Made by a program: the position numbers and the translations under genes. From assembly GCA_023150475.1 (NCBI GenBank), contig JAKLKU010000002.1, forward strand, positions 1-64,000: a DNA stretch of 64,000 nucleotides, given 5' to 3'. The DNA is from Planctomycetota bacterium (GTDB taxonomy: Bacteria; Planctomycetota; UBA1135; GCA-002686595). The notes under the pieces are model-generated. The model searched no databases and was not told the DNA's origin. It worked only from the letters and a program-made list of their open reading frames with translations. Positions 31,326 through 41,079 of this stretch are shown in pieces (the stretch's first letter is position 1; the number at the start of each line of letters is the position of its first letter).

Positions 31326-32263
31326 TCACGAGCATCGATCGCCACGGGTTGCCCGAGCCGCACGCCGGCGGCGCAGTCGTTTCGATCGGCGTCTTCGACG
31401 GTGTCCACCTCGGGCATCGCGCGACGCTCGAAGCGAATCTGGTGCGCGCGAAAGCACTCGGCGCGCGTTCGACGGTCGTCACCTTCGGCCGACACCCGAA
31501 ACAACTCCTGCTCGGACGCGCGCCGAAGATGCTGACGAGCCTCGAGCACCGCCTCGAGCTCTTCCGACGCCTCGGCATCGAGCACACGGTCGTGCTCGAG
31601 TTCGACGAAGCGCTGCGCGCGTTGGAAGCCGACGTGTTCGTGCGCGAGTTCTTGCTGAAGGACCTCGCCGCGCGGGCCTTCGTGCTCGGCTTCGACAGCA
31701 AGTTCGGGCGCGACCGCCGCGGTGGCGCGGAGCTCCTGCAGTCGCTCGGTCTCGACGTCCAAGTCGTCGGTCAAGTCGTCGTCGGCGGCCACGCGGTCTC
31801 GAGCACGGCGATCCGCGAAGCCGTCGAACTCGGCGATCTCGAAGCCGCGCGGCGCATGCTCGGCCGCCGGGTCAGCGTGCTCGGCACCGTCGTGCCCGGC
31901 GACGCGCTCGGCCGCACCCTGGGCTTCCCCACCGCCAATCTGGATCTGCACCACGAGTTGCATCCGCCGCTCGGCGTCTATGCGTGCCGGCTCCGGCCGA
32001 TCGGCGCCCCGGGGCCGTTGCCGGACCGGGCCCCGGCGGTCGCGAACATCGGCGTCCGCCCGACCGTGGCCGCGGCCGGCGCGGGGCCGCGCGTCGAGGT
32101 GCACGTGCTCGATTTCGCGGGCGACCTCTACGGTCGTTCGCTCGAGGTCGAATTCGTCGCGCACCTGCGCGGCGAAACTCGGTTCGGCGGGATCGCCGAG
32201 TTGCAGGCGCAAATCGCGCGGGACGTCGCCGCGGCGCGGGCCGCGCTCGGCGCAGCGGGCTGA
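31322..32263 (+). CDS. ribF: bifunctional riboflavin kinase / FMN adenylyltransferase
   Basis: The TTG at 31322 (TTGA overlap with def) gives 313 residues, the usual length; no ATG or GTG lies near the domain start. The N-terminal adenylyltransferase half has SIGVFDGVHLGHRATL with the HxGH nucleotide-binding motif and a later VSSTAIREAV block. The C-terminal kinase half begins at GTVVPGDALGRTLGFPTANLD and contains GVYACRL and the VANIGVRPTV segment. The enzyme converts riboflavin to FMN and then FAD. Coupling to def by overlap suggests one transcript. Confidence 0.95.
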   Translation: MITSIDRHGLPEPHAGGAVVSIGVFDGVHLGHRATLEANLVRAKALGARSTVVTFGRHPKQLLLGRAPKMLTSLEHRLELFRRLGIEHTVVLEFDEALRALEADVFVREFLLKDLAARAFVLGFDSKFGRDRRGGAELLQSLGLDVQVVGQVVVGGHAVSSTAIREAVELGDLEAARRMLGRRVSVLGTVVPGDALGRTLGFPTANLDLHHELHPPLGVYACRLRPIGAPGPLPDRAPAVANIGVRPTVAAAGAGPRVEVHVLDFAGDLYGRSLEVEFVAHLRGETRFGGIAELQAQIARDVAAARAALGAAG

Positions 32264-32368
32264 TCCACGTCCTCGTCACGCGGAGAGTTCTCCCCGCAAG
32301 GTTCGTGTGGGCGGCGAGGCGTGCCTGGGCCGCGCGGTAGCTCCTCGCGACGAGGTTCGCCGAGCTGG

Positions 32369-32397
32369 TTGACGGCCCGCCGTCGCGCCGGGATAAT
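32369..32397 (+). promoter_or_regulatory. sigma-70 promoter of tRNA-Phe
   Basis: TTGACG (32369-32374) and GATAAT (32392-32397) are separated by exactly 17 bases. Transcription would start near 32404, about 37 bases before the mature tRNA end. This is the clearest consensus promoter in the window. Confidence 0.82.
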
Positions 32398-32440
32398 CCC
32401 CCGCCCTCGTGGACGCGAGCGATCGCGGCCGCGAGGCGGT

Positions 32441-32516
32441 GGGCAGGTAGCTCAGCTGGTAGAGCACGTGACTGAAAATCACGGGGTCACCGGTTCAATC
32501 CCGGTTCTGCCCACCA
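32441..32516 (+). tRNA. tRNA-Phe (GAA)
   Basis: A 76-nt cloverleaf fits without gaps. The acceptor stem is GGGCAGG with TCTGCCC, the D stem GCTC/GAGC, the anticodon stem CGTGA/TCACG with loop CTGAAAA (anticodon GAA), and the T arm ACCGG-TTCAATC-CCGGT. The discriminator is A and CCA is encoded. G7 pairs with U66 as a wobble. It lies between ribF and the DUF971 gene and has its own promoter. Confidence 0.97.
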
Positions 32517-32684
32517 CCTTCCACTGCGTCGTGTGCGTCGTGCGACGCAGCGCCTCCCGAGGTCCGGTCCCGACGCTTTCCGCGCGCTGCTCGCTGTGCC
32601 CGCGCGCGCGTCCAGCACGCACCGCGCCGTCACGGAAGCCACAGCCCTGATCTGCCGCGTGTTCCGCCGCATCCCCGCGCGTCC

Positions 32685-32987
32685 ATGAGTTCCACCCAGC
32701 CGCGGATCATCGTCAGGAGCGATCCCTCTCGACTGACGATCGAATGGCTCGACGGCCACCGCACCGTCTATCCGGCGGCCCGCCTGCGCGCGATCTGCCC
32801 CTGCGCCCGCTGCGTGAACGAGTTCACGGGTGAACGGATGCACGACCCGCGCTCCGTGCCTGACGATCTGACGCACACGAGCGTGCGGCTGGTCGGCAAC
32901 TACGCGATCTCGCTGACGTTCGCCGACGGCCACGACACGGGGATTTACTCCTACGCGTTCCTCCGCGACAACGATCCCGGCGAGTGA
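32685..32987 (+). CDS. DUF971 (GBBH-like N-terminal) protein
   Basis: The 100-residue protein is a stand-alone DUF971 domain, the fold found at the N-terminus of gamma-butyrobetaine hydroxylase. It has the family's IEWLDGHRTVYPAARLR strand pair, a CPCARCVNE motif that in relatives forms a zinc site with a later His, and VRLVGNYAISLTFADGHDTGIYSY. In other bacteria such proteins have been linked to iron-sulfur or Mrp-type functions. The role here is not shown by context. It precedes arfB by 17 bases. Confidence 0.9.
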   Translation: MSSTQPRIIVRSDPSRLTIEWLDGHRTVYPAARLRAICPCARCVNEFTGERMHDPRSVPDDLTHTSVRLVGNYAISLTFADGHDTGIYSYAFLRDNDPGE

Positions 32988-33004
32988 CCCCCAGAAGGTG
33001 ATTC

Positions 33005-33454
33005 TTGGACAGGCACGACGCGAACGGTCTGCGGATATCGGCGTCGAAACGGATTCCCGAACACGAGCTCCACGTGCAGCGCGTGCGCTCCGGCGGGCCC
33101 GGCGGGCAGAACGTCAACAAGACGTCGAGCAAGATCGTGCTGCGTTTCGCCCCGGGGGCGAGCTCCGCCTTCGACGCCGAGGAACGCGCTCGCGTGGTCG
33201 CAAAACTCGCCCACAGGCTGAACAAGGAGGGCGAGCTCGTGCTGCACGCCAACGAGGAGCGCAGCGCAGAACGGAATCTGGACGCGGCGCGCACCCGCTT
33301 GGCGCGCCTGCTGGCGGAAGCGCTGGTGCGTCCGAAGCTCCGCCGCGCGACGCGCCCCACCCGCGCCGCGGGTGTCCGGCGCCTCGACGCCAAGCGGCGA
33401 CGCGCGGAGGTCAAGCGCGGGCGTCGCGACGGCGACGCCGATTCGGACGGCTAG
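33005..33454 (+). CDS. arfB: peptidyl-tRNA hydrolase ArfB/YaeJ-type ribosome rescue factor
   Basis: A TTG start with AAGGTG upstream gives 149 residues. The catalytic domain contains an intact GGQ in VRSGGPGGQNVNKTSSK (near residue 31), the loop that hydrolyses peptidyl-tRNA, followed by the RFAPGASSAF and NEERSAERNLDAA segments typical of ArfB. The C-terminal 40 residues are highly basic, like the ArfB tail that enters the empty mRNA channel of stalled ribosomes. It sits close behind the DUF971 gene. The intact GGQ here contrasts with the VGR at that position in the AAA+ fusion at 13197-16658. Confidence 0.93.
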   Translation: MDRHDANGLRISASKRIPEHELHVQRVRSGGPGGQNVNKTSSKIVLRFAPGASSAFDAEERARVVAKLAHRLNKEGELVLHANEERSAERNLDAARTRLARLLAEALVRPKLRRATRPTRAAGVRRLDAKRRRAEVKRGRRDGDADSDG

Positions 33455-33554
33455 AGCGGCCCACCCGTGTGAGCTGGAAGGACCACCCGGGCCTCGCCTA
33501 CGCCCACGTGCGGATCTCGCCCGTCGGGGTCCAGGTACGACATGATCGGCACAC

Positions 33555-33590
33555 GTCTGCGTAAACTATTCATTTGCAGACACTTGTGTC
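33555..33590. promoter_or_regulatory. AT-rich leader with nested inverted repeats
   Basis: In the 322-nt gap before the first porin gene, GTCTGC (33555-33560) and GCAGAC (33575-33580) flank an AT-rich spacer. The second arm overlaps GACAC-TT-GTGTC (33579-33590). The local base composition is far more AT-rich than its surroundings, as expected for a promoter or operator region. No single -35/-10 pair is convincing. Confidence 0.45.
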
Positions 33591-33672
33591 GTTTTAGATC
33601 GCGCCCACGGGCGTTTTTCGGGCCAGAGCGCGCGCGGCTGCACCGATCTCCAACGGTCGAGGGCCTTTCAAA

Positions 33673-33691
33673 AAAGCCCAGCTCGGGCTTT
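33673..33691. terminator. hairpin in the porin leader
   Basis: AAAGCCC (33673-33679) pairs with GGGCTTT (33685-33691) across an AGCTC loop. An upstream GGGC (33661-33664) can instead pair with GCCC (33676-33679), giving a mutually exclusive hairpin. On the minus strand the hairpin is followed by six T residues, although no minus-strand gene ends here. It may terminate arfB or act as an attenuator-like leader for the porin. Confidence 0.5.
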
Positions 33692-33776
33692 CCCTCACAC
33701 CCGCCGAGCGGCATCCTCTGCGCGCTCTAGACCCCATCCCTCTCTCTCTGTGTCTCTCTTTGGAGTGCATTCCAAC

Positions 33777-34808
33777 ATGAACAACACGGTTCTTGGCGCG
33801 CTCGCGGTGCTGTCCGCTAGCTCGCTCGGTTTCGCCGGCTCCACGGACGGGGAGTACATGTCGCTGGACCGGGAACTCGACAACCTGGCCACCAGCCTCA
33901 GCTCCACCGGCCCGGGCGGCGTCGGCGTCTCGGCGTTCATTCGCGTCGCGGTCGACATGGTCGATCAAGACGTCGCGGGTGCCGCGGATGACGAACTCGG
34001 CGCGACCGTCGACAACATGCGCGTCGTCTTCGACGCCGACGCGGGCGCCGGCTACGGCTTCCACGTCGCGGTGGACGCGGCGGGCGGCACGGCCGACCTG
34101 GTCGACGGCTACGGCACGTTCAACGTCGGCGAGCAAGTGAAGGGCACCATCGGTCTCTTCCGCAAGCCGTTCCTCTGGCAAGGCTGGATCGACGAAAACC
34201 GCCTGCTCTTCAACGACCACCTGCTCGGTGGCTACACGCTGAACGGCGCGTTCGCCAACACGCGCGACCTCGGCGCGATGTTCTCGGGCTCGATGGAGCA
34301 ATTCGGCTGGGCGGTCGCCGTGCAGAACGGCTCCGACGCGCTGCTGGACGAGCACCAAATCTCGGCCCGCGGCACGTTCACCGCGATGGGCAAGGGCGTC
34401 GGCTTCCAAGAAGGCGCCTACAACTCGACCGACGAGCAAAACCTCGTCGTCGGCGTCGGCTTCAGCGATGACGGCGCGCTCAACGACGGTCAGGCGATCG
34501 GCGGCGACGTGGTCTTCACGCAAGGCCCGCTCTACGCCCACGCCCAGATCGCGGACTACGACGTCGACCTCGGCGACGTCACCCCGTGGGACGTCACGGT
34601 CAGCTACATGGTCTCCCCGAACGAGTGGGAACTCGCCGGTCGCATCGAAGACTGGGACGACACCAACGACACGACGCACTTCGCCGTGGGCGCGACCTAC
34701 TACGCCAACGGCCACAACGCCAAGTGGACGCTCCAGGTCGACTCGTACTCGAGCGATGCGAACCCGGACGGCACGGCGATCGCTCTGTCGCTCGTCCTCG
34801 GCGCCTGA
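33777..34808 (+). CDS. outer-membrane porin-like beta barrel, copy 1
   Basis: The ATG at 33777 gives 343 residues with a signal peptide (ALAVLSASSLGFAGS). After a short helical region (LDRELDNLATSLSS) the chain consists of alternating amphipathic strands separated by acidic turns and ends in a C-terminal strand LSLVLGA. The layout resembles phosphate-selective porins of the O/P type, although pore specificity cannot be read. It is acidic, rich in Asp and Gly. A paralogue with the same layout follows at 35018, and strong hairpin terminators follow both genes, so they are transcribed separately. Confidence 0.78.
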   Translation: MNNTVLGALAVLSASSLGFAGSTDGEYMSLDRELDNLATSLSSTGPGGVGVSAFIRVAVDMVDQDVAGAADDELGATVDNMRVVFDADAGAGYGFHVAVDAAGGTADLVDGYGTFNVGEQVKGTIGLFRKPFLWQGWIDENRLLFNDHLLGGYTLNGAFANTRDLGAMFSGSMEQFGWAVAVQNGSDALLDEHQISARGTFTAMGKGVGFQEGAYNSTDEQNLVVGVGFSDDGALNDGQAIGGDVVFTQGPLYAHAQIADYDVDLGDVTPWDVTVSYMVSPNEWELAGRIEDWDDTNDTTHFAVGATYYANGHNAKWTLQVDSYSSDANPDGTAIALSLVLGA

Positions 34809-34861
34809 TCGAAACCTGATCAGGGACGGCCTGCGCGCGACGCAGGTCGGCCCTAACGAAC

Positions 34862-34898
34862 AAGGAGCCCCGCGCGCGTCGCGGGGCTCCTTCGTTTT
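34862..34898 (+). terminator. intrinsic terminator after porin 1
   Basis: A perfect 13-bp stem (AAGGAGCCCCGCG at 34862-34874 with CGCGGGGCTCCTT at 34880-34892) closes a CGCGT loop and is followed by CGTTTT. It is the strongest terminator in the window. Confidence 0.95.
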
Positions 34899-35017
34899 GG
34901 CTCCGCACTGCGCGGCGGCGCGCGAGGAAAACACCGCGCGCGCTTCCACCGACCCGCGCCGCTCGGCATGCTCTTCGACTGGCCGCGCCGTCAGGGCGGG
35001 CCAGAAGGAGTCGATCG

Positions 35018-36094
35018 ATGCTGCCGTTCTTGATGGGATCCGTCGCGCTCGGTCTCGCCGCGACATCGGAAGTCGAAGGAACTCGCGCGTGGGGATCGCT
35101 GGACAGCGAACTCTCGGCGCTGAGCACGACGCTGCAGGAGCCTGCGACGGGCGTCCGCCTGGAGGGTTTCCTCCGCACACTGATCGCCCAGGACTCCGAC
35201 TCGCCCGCGTTCGCCGGCTCGCCGAACTCCGACGTTTTCGGCACGGCGCTCGACCGTGCGCGCGTGGGGCTCGAAGCGGACCTGGGCAAGTACTCCGTGC
35301 GCATCGAACTCGAGGCAGCGGGCGGCGACGCGCGGCTCCTCGACGGCTACGGCACATGGCACTGCTCGGACTACCTGCGGACGACGCTGGGCCGCTTCCA
35401 AGCACCGCTCTATTGGAACGGTCTGGTCAGCCCGCGGAACCAGCTCTTCGTGCTGCGCACGGTGTCCGACGAGTTCTGGATCGGTGGCGATCCGACGCGC
35501 TTCGAGGACGACATCGGCGTGATGGTCGACGGCGGCGTCGAGAAGTTCCACTGGTGGTTCGCCGCGCAGAACGGCGCGGACGGAACGGCGGACGAGCTCG
35601 CGCTCACCGGGCGCGTCCGTTACGACGTGCTCGGCAAAGGCATCGGCCTGGTCGAAGGCGCGTACGGTGCGCCTGACGAAGCTGCGTTGTCGGTCGGTGT
35701 CGGTTGGCACGACGACGGCTCGGCAGTCGACGGCGGCGGCAACTCCGCGGACGGCGACGTGCTCGCCTTCGACGCTCAGTACGCGAACGGTGCGTGGGCG
35801 ATGAACGCCGAGTTCCTCGACTACAGCGCGGGCTCGGTCAACGTCTACGACACGCCGGACACCCAACCGTGGGCCGTCGCGCTGAGCTACATGCTCCAGC
35901 CGAACCAGTGGGAAGTCGCGGCGCGCTACCAAGACGTCGACACGCCGTCGAACCTGACCGACGTCACCGTCGGAGTGAACTACTACGTGTCCGGCCACGA
36001 CGTGAAGTGGCAGTTCAACGTCGTCAACACGACGTCGGACAACGACGTCGAGGAGACGACCGCACTCGCGCTCGCACTGACGATCGGCGTCTGA
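35018..36094 (+). CDS. outer-membrane porin-like beta barrel, copy 2
   Basis: AAGGAG lies 9 bases before the ATG; the product has 358 residues and a short hydrophobic N-terminus. It matches copy 1 along its length: the LDSELSALSTTLQEP helix, LLDGYGTWHCSDYLRTTLGRF, the VQNG/AAQNG strand with GKGIGLVEGAYGAPDE, and the final barrel strands NYYVSGHDVKWQFNVV. It therefore arose by tandem duplication and has since diverged considerably. A distinct substrate or expression condition is likely but unproven. Confidence 0.77.
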   Translation: MLPFLMGSVALGLAATSEVEGTRAWGSLDSELSALSTTLQEPATGVRLEGFLRTLIAQDSDSPAFAGSPNSDVFGTALDRARVGLEADLGKYSVRIELEAAGGDARLLDGYGTWHCSDYLRTTLGRFQAPLYWNGLVSPRNQLFVLRTVSDEFWIGGDPTRFEDDIGVMVDGGVEKFHWWFAAQNGADGTADELALTGRVRYDVLGKGIGLVEGAYGAPDEAALSVGVGWHDDGSAVDGGGNSADGDVLAFDAQYANGAWAMNAEFLDYSAGSVNVYDTPDTQPWAVALSYMLQPNQWEVAARYQDVDTPSNLTDVTVGVNYYVSGHDVKWQFNVVNTTSDNDVEETTALALALTIGV

Positions 36095-36111
36095 ACGAGG
36101 ACCGGCATGTG

Positions 36112-36151
36112 GCGAGGCTGCGCCGTTTGCGGCGCGGCCTCGCTTCGTTTT
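36112..36151 (+). terminator. intrinsic terminator after porin 2
   Basis: GCGAGGC...GCGCCG pairs with CGGCGC...GCCTCGC around a short TTTG loop with one bulged base, followed by TTCGTTTTC. It begins 17 bases after the stop codon. Confidence 0.85.
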
Positions 36152-36303
36152 CGGCGCGGCGTTCGCGGCTCGGTGCGTCGCGCCCACGAGCTCGCGCGCA
36201 GCGACGGGCGATCGTGAAGCTCCGCTAGACTGCGTGCCCTCCGCCCCCCTGTCTCCTCGCGCAACGCCGTTGCCCGGCGGCGCGCCCGCACCGGCACGCG
36301 AAC

Positions 36304-38358
<2,055 letters not shown>

Positions 38359-38457
38359 GGCACTGTTTCCCCGCGATCCGCGCCGCAACGGCTATGCTCT
38401 CCGCCCCCCCCCGCGCCGTCTCGGCGTGCCCCCCAAGACCCCCCTCCCACATCGAAC

Positions 38458-39162
38458 ATGACCGCTCCGCGCGTGCTCGTCACTGGAGGCGGCCGAGGCA
38501 TCGGCCGCGCGATCGCTCTTCGTTTCGCCAAGGAAGGCGCGCGCATCGTCGTGGCGGCGAGGTCCTCGCCGGAACTCGACGCCGTGACGGCGGAGATCGA
38601 GAAGATGGGCGGCAAGTGCCGCGCTTCGCAGATGAACGTGCGTGAGCACGGCTCCGTCGAAGCGGCCGTGTGGCGGGCGATCGAGTTCCTCGACGGGGCG
38701 ATCGACGTGCTCGTCAACAACGCCGGCGTCTTCGACGTGAAGCCGTTCGACAAGCTCGACATCGCGACCTGGAAGCGACACATCGAAGTCAACCTCGACG
38801 GTCCCTACTACGTGACGCTCGAATCTCTCGACGCGCTGCGCCAAGGCGGCCGAGGCCACATCTTCAACATCGCGTCCCGCGCCGCACGCCAAGGATTCCC
38901 CGGCAACGTCGCGTACTGTGCCTCGAAATACGGCCTCAAGGGCTTCAGCGACGCGCTGCGCCTCGACCTCGCGAAGGACGGGATCCGTGTCTCGACCGTG
39001 TACCCGGGCCAGACCGACACCACGATCTTCGACAAAGTCCCGGGCAACTGGGACCGCTCGAAGATGAACAAGCCCGAAGACGTCGCCGACGTGATCTGGA
39101 AGGCCTGGACGTCGCCGCGCGACTCCGACGTCGCCGATCTCGAAGTGCCGCCGCGCGGCTGA
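38458..39162 (+). CDS. short-chain dehydrogenase/reductase
   Basis: The 234-residue enzyme is a classical SDR. The cofactor loop is TGGGRGIG (residues 9-16), with a following VVAAR that favours NADP(H). The NNAG motif is at about 82-85. The catalytic triad appears as Ser in NIASRAARQG and Tyr-Lys in YCASK. A C-terminal VADVIWKAWTSPRDSDVADLEV matches the group of small beta-ketoacyl reductase-like enzymes. The substrate cannot be inferred from the neighbours. It converges on folE with only 2 bases between the stops. Confidence 0.92.
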   Translation: MTAPRVLVTGGGRGIGRAIALRFAKEGARIVVAARSSPELDAVTAEIEKMGGKCRASQMNVREHGSVEAAVWRAIEFLDGAIDVLVNNAGVFDVKPFDKLDIATWKRHIEVNLDGPYYVTLESLDALRQGGRGHIFNIASRAARQGFPGNVAYCASKYGLKGFSDALRLDLAKDGIRVSTVYPGQTDTTIFDKVPGNWDRSKMNKPEDVADVIWKAWTSPRDSDVADLEVPPRG

Positions 39163-39164
39163 GC

Positions 39165-39791
39165 TCAGCTCCGCAGATTGCGCACGAGCGACAAGAACTC
39201 GGCGCGCGTCTTCGAGTCCGACTGGAACGCCCCGAGCAGACAGGACGTCATCGCGGCGGAATTCTGCTTCTGAACGCCCCGCATCATCATGCAGAGGTGC
39301 CGAGCTTCCGCGACGACGCCGACGCCCTTCGGGCCAAGGATGCGCTGGATCGCCTGAGCGATCTCCGACGTCATGCGCTCTTGCACTTGCAGACGCTTCG
39401 CGAACACGTCGACGATCCGCGGGATCTTCGAGAGCCCGATGATGCGCCCGTTCGGGATGTAGGCGACGTGGACCTTGCCGTAGAAGGGCAGGAGGTGGTG
39501 CTCGCAGACGCTGTAGAACTCGATGTCCTTGACGAGGACCATCTCCGAGCAGTCTTCCGCGAAGACACCCTGTCCGACGACGTCGTCGACGGATTGCCCC
39601 ATGCCTTCGGTCAGCTCGCGCCACGCGCGCTCGACACGCTCCGGCGTGCGCGCGAGCCCTTCACGATCCGGGTTCTCGCCGAGTTCGGCGAGCATGCCGC
39701 GGACGAGGGTCGCTATCCCGCCGGGTCGGGTCCCAGGAAGTCCACGAAGTTGTTCCTGCTCTCGTACACGCGGATCCGGTGCAGTCGACAT
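39165..39791 (-). CDS. folE: GTP cyclohydrolase I
   Basis: GTP cyclohydrolase I makes dihydroneopterin triphosphate for folate and deazapurine pathways. The zinc-binding CEHHLLPF and HLCMMMRG blocks and the [23 protein letters not shown] core (read in part) are intact. The ATG at 39791 gives 208 residues and supplies the N-terminal helix, but overlaps queD by 79 bases. The next ATG at 39695 would give 176 residues and trim part of that helix. I prefer the longer form with reservation. Its position after queD suggests a shared pterin operon. Confidence 0.93.
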   Translation of the reverse strand: MSTAPDPRVREQEQLRGLPGTRPGGIATLVRGMLAELGENPDREGLARTPERVERAWRELTEGMGQSVDDVVGQGVFAEDCSEMVLVKDIEFYSVCEHHLLPFYGKVHVAYIPNGRIIGLSKIPRIVDVFAKRLQVQERMTSEIAQAIQRILGPKGVGVVAEARHLCMMMRGVQKQNSAAMTSCLLGAFQSDSKTRAEFLSLVRNLRS

Positions 39792-40144
39792 CCGGCAAAG
39801 CCCTTCAGATGGGGATCGATCTGGTGCCAGAACGCGACCGCCAGGTTTTCCGCGGTCGGAATGACGCCTTGGAGGAACGGCACGTCGTGGTTGAGGTGGC
39901 GATGATCGACGACGGCGAGCACGTGCTCCTGGATGACGCTCGCCAGGTCCTTGAGGTCCATCACCATGCCGCTCGGCGGAACCGGACCCGCCACGGTGAC
40001 CTCCAGCGCGTAGTTGTGGCCGTGATCGCGATTGCAGATGCCGTAGAGGCGCCGATTCTCGTCGGCCGACAGCGCCGGGTCGTGCAGTCGGTGCGCGGAG
40101 GAGAACTCCTCGCGATGGGTGATTTCGACGATCGGTCGCGACAT
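39713..40144 (-). CDS. queD: 6-carboxy-5,6,7,8-tetrahydropterin synthase
   Basis: The 143-residue protein belongs to the PTPS/QueD family. The zinc ligands are His in FSSAHRLHD and the HGH of CNRDHGHNY; the Cys of that block is the catalytic one. A late Glu in RVYESRNNF binds the pterin. QueD converts the FolE product to 6-carboxytetrahydropterin on the way to queuosine, and its pairing with folE supports this over a tetrahydrobiopterin role. No queC or queE is present in the window. Confidence 0.92.
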   Translation of the reverse strand: MSRPIVEITHREEFSSAHRLHDPALSADENRRLYGICNRDHGHNYALEVTVAGPVPPSGMVMDLKDLASVIQEHVLAVVDHRHLNHDVPFLQGVIPTAENLAVAFWHQIDPHLKGFAGCRLHRIRVYESRNNFVDFLGPDPAG

Positions 40145-40601
40145 GGGCTGAGCGGTAGAGTGGGCGGGGCAGTGTACCGGACCGCTCGGCCCGCGTCAGA
40201 CCTCGCGCTAGGGTAAGATTTTCGCGCTCGAGCGGAGTTCGTCGGCCGTTCGCGCAGACCAAGCGGCCTGCAGTGGAACCAGCGAATCTGGATCGAGCGT
40301 CAGCGGGGCGAAACGCCGGCCCGACAGTGATCGGCACTGCCCGCGCGCACGGCATGCGCCGCTCGGCGACCGCTCGCGTCGAACGCCTGCACTGCGTGAC
40401 TGGGCCTCTGGCGTCACTGGGCCTCTGGCGTCCGCGAGTTCGCGGACAGGCGCGCATCAGCGCGGCGAACGTGGCCTTCGGCGGGTCGCCACGTGCGCGA
40501 CGCGAGCTTCCAGGATGGTCCGCGAACGTGTGCGGGAATTTTTTTCTTCGCTCGTCGGCCCAGAAGCGGCTCCGTCATCCAACCCTGGATCGGAGGAACC
40601 C
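40145..40601. other. 457-nt gene-free interval with a 17-bp tandem duplication
   Basis: Divergent promoters for queD and the DUF2203-like gene should lie here. The only distinct structure is a perfect head-to-tail duplication of a 17-nt unit at 40399-40415 and 40416-40432 (ACTGGGCCTCTGGCGTC). No open frame shows coding-like composition. Confidence 0.7.
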
Positions 40602-40958
40602 ATGCAAGCCCGCACGTACGCCATGAAAGAGGCCGAGCGCTTGCTGCCGCTCCTGCGCGCCATCCGGCGCGAGCTGCGCGAGCGAACGCACGAGACGGCA
40701 CGGCTCGAGACGCTGCGCGAAGCCCTGGTACCGAGCGCGCACGCGCATGCAGGCGACCTTGCGCTCGTCGAATCCGAGCTCTCGAACCACCGCCGCGAAC
40801 TGCGCCGCGCGGAACAGGAGATCGAACGCCTCGGCTGTCGCATCGACCTCGACCGCCCGCTGCGCATCGTCGTGCCTTCCGACCAAGGCGACCTCGCGGT
40901 GGACGGCGAACTCGCGAAGACCACGATCCGGCGCCTACCGCTCCGGCAAGGTGTGTGA
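40602..40958 (+). CDS. DUF2203-like coiled-coil protein
   Basis: GGAGGAACCC precedes the ATG at 40602, so the 118-residue form is preferred over an upstream start. The protein is mostly two long helices (MKEAERLLPLLRAIRRELRE and VESELSNHRRELRRAEQEIE) followed by RLGCRIDLDRPLRI, the same order as DUF2203 proteins, whose function is unknown. The last 25 residues differ from the family's usual ending. It is soluble and monocistronic, with paired hairpins just after the stop. Confidence 0.72.
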   Translation: MQARTYAMKEAERLLPLLRAIRRELRERTHETARLETLREALVPSAHAHAGDLALVESELSNHRRELRRAEQEIERLGCRIDLDRPLRIVVPSDQGDLAVDGELAKTTIRRLPLRQGV

Positions 40959-40989
40959 CCGTCGGGTAGATTGAATTCCGACCGAACAC

Positions 40990-41067
40990 GCGAAGGTGAG
41001 ACGAAAGACTCGCCTTCGCGCCCGCGCTGCGGACCGTGAGCGAAACGCTTGCGGTCCGCAGTGTTTT
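40990..41067 (+). terminator. tandem hairpins ending in a U-tract
   Basis: Hairpin 1 is GCGAAGG-T-GAG with CTC-G-CCTTCGC (40990-41019). Hairpin 2 is a 10-bp perfect stem, CTGCGGACCG (41027-41036) with CGGTCCGCAG (41052-41061), whose loop itself holds AGCG-AAA-CGCT, and is followed by TGTTTT. Hairpin 2 is a convincing terminator for the DUF2203-like gene. Confidence 0.85.
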
Positions 41068-41079
41068 CGCTGGAGCCAC

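Noticed and set aside
34862-34898. Regulatory RNA element between the porins
   Set aside because: It is fully explained as an intrinsic terminator with a perfect stem and U-tract.
33594-35405. 603-codon minus-strand frame across the porin gene
   Set aside because: A shadow of the porin; the Arg/Val/Asp-rich translation shows no domain.
39792-40457. N-terminal extension of folE to 40457
   Set aside because: The extra codons lie in the queD reading region in another frame and match nothing in GTP cyclohydrolases.
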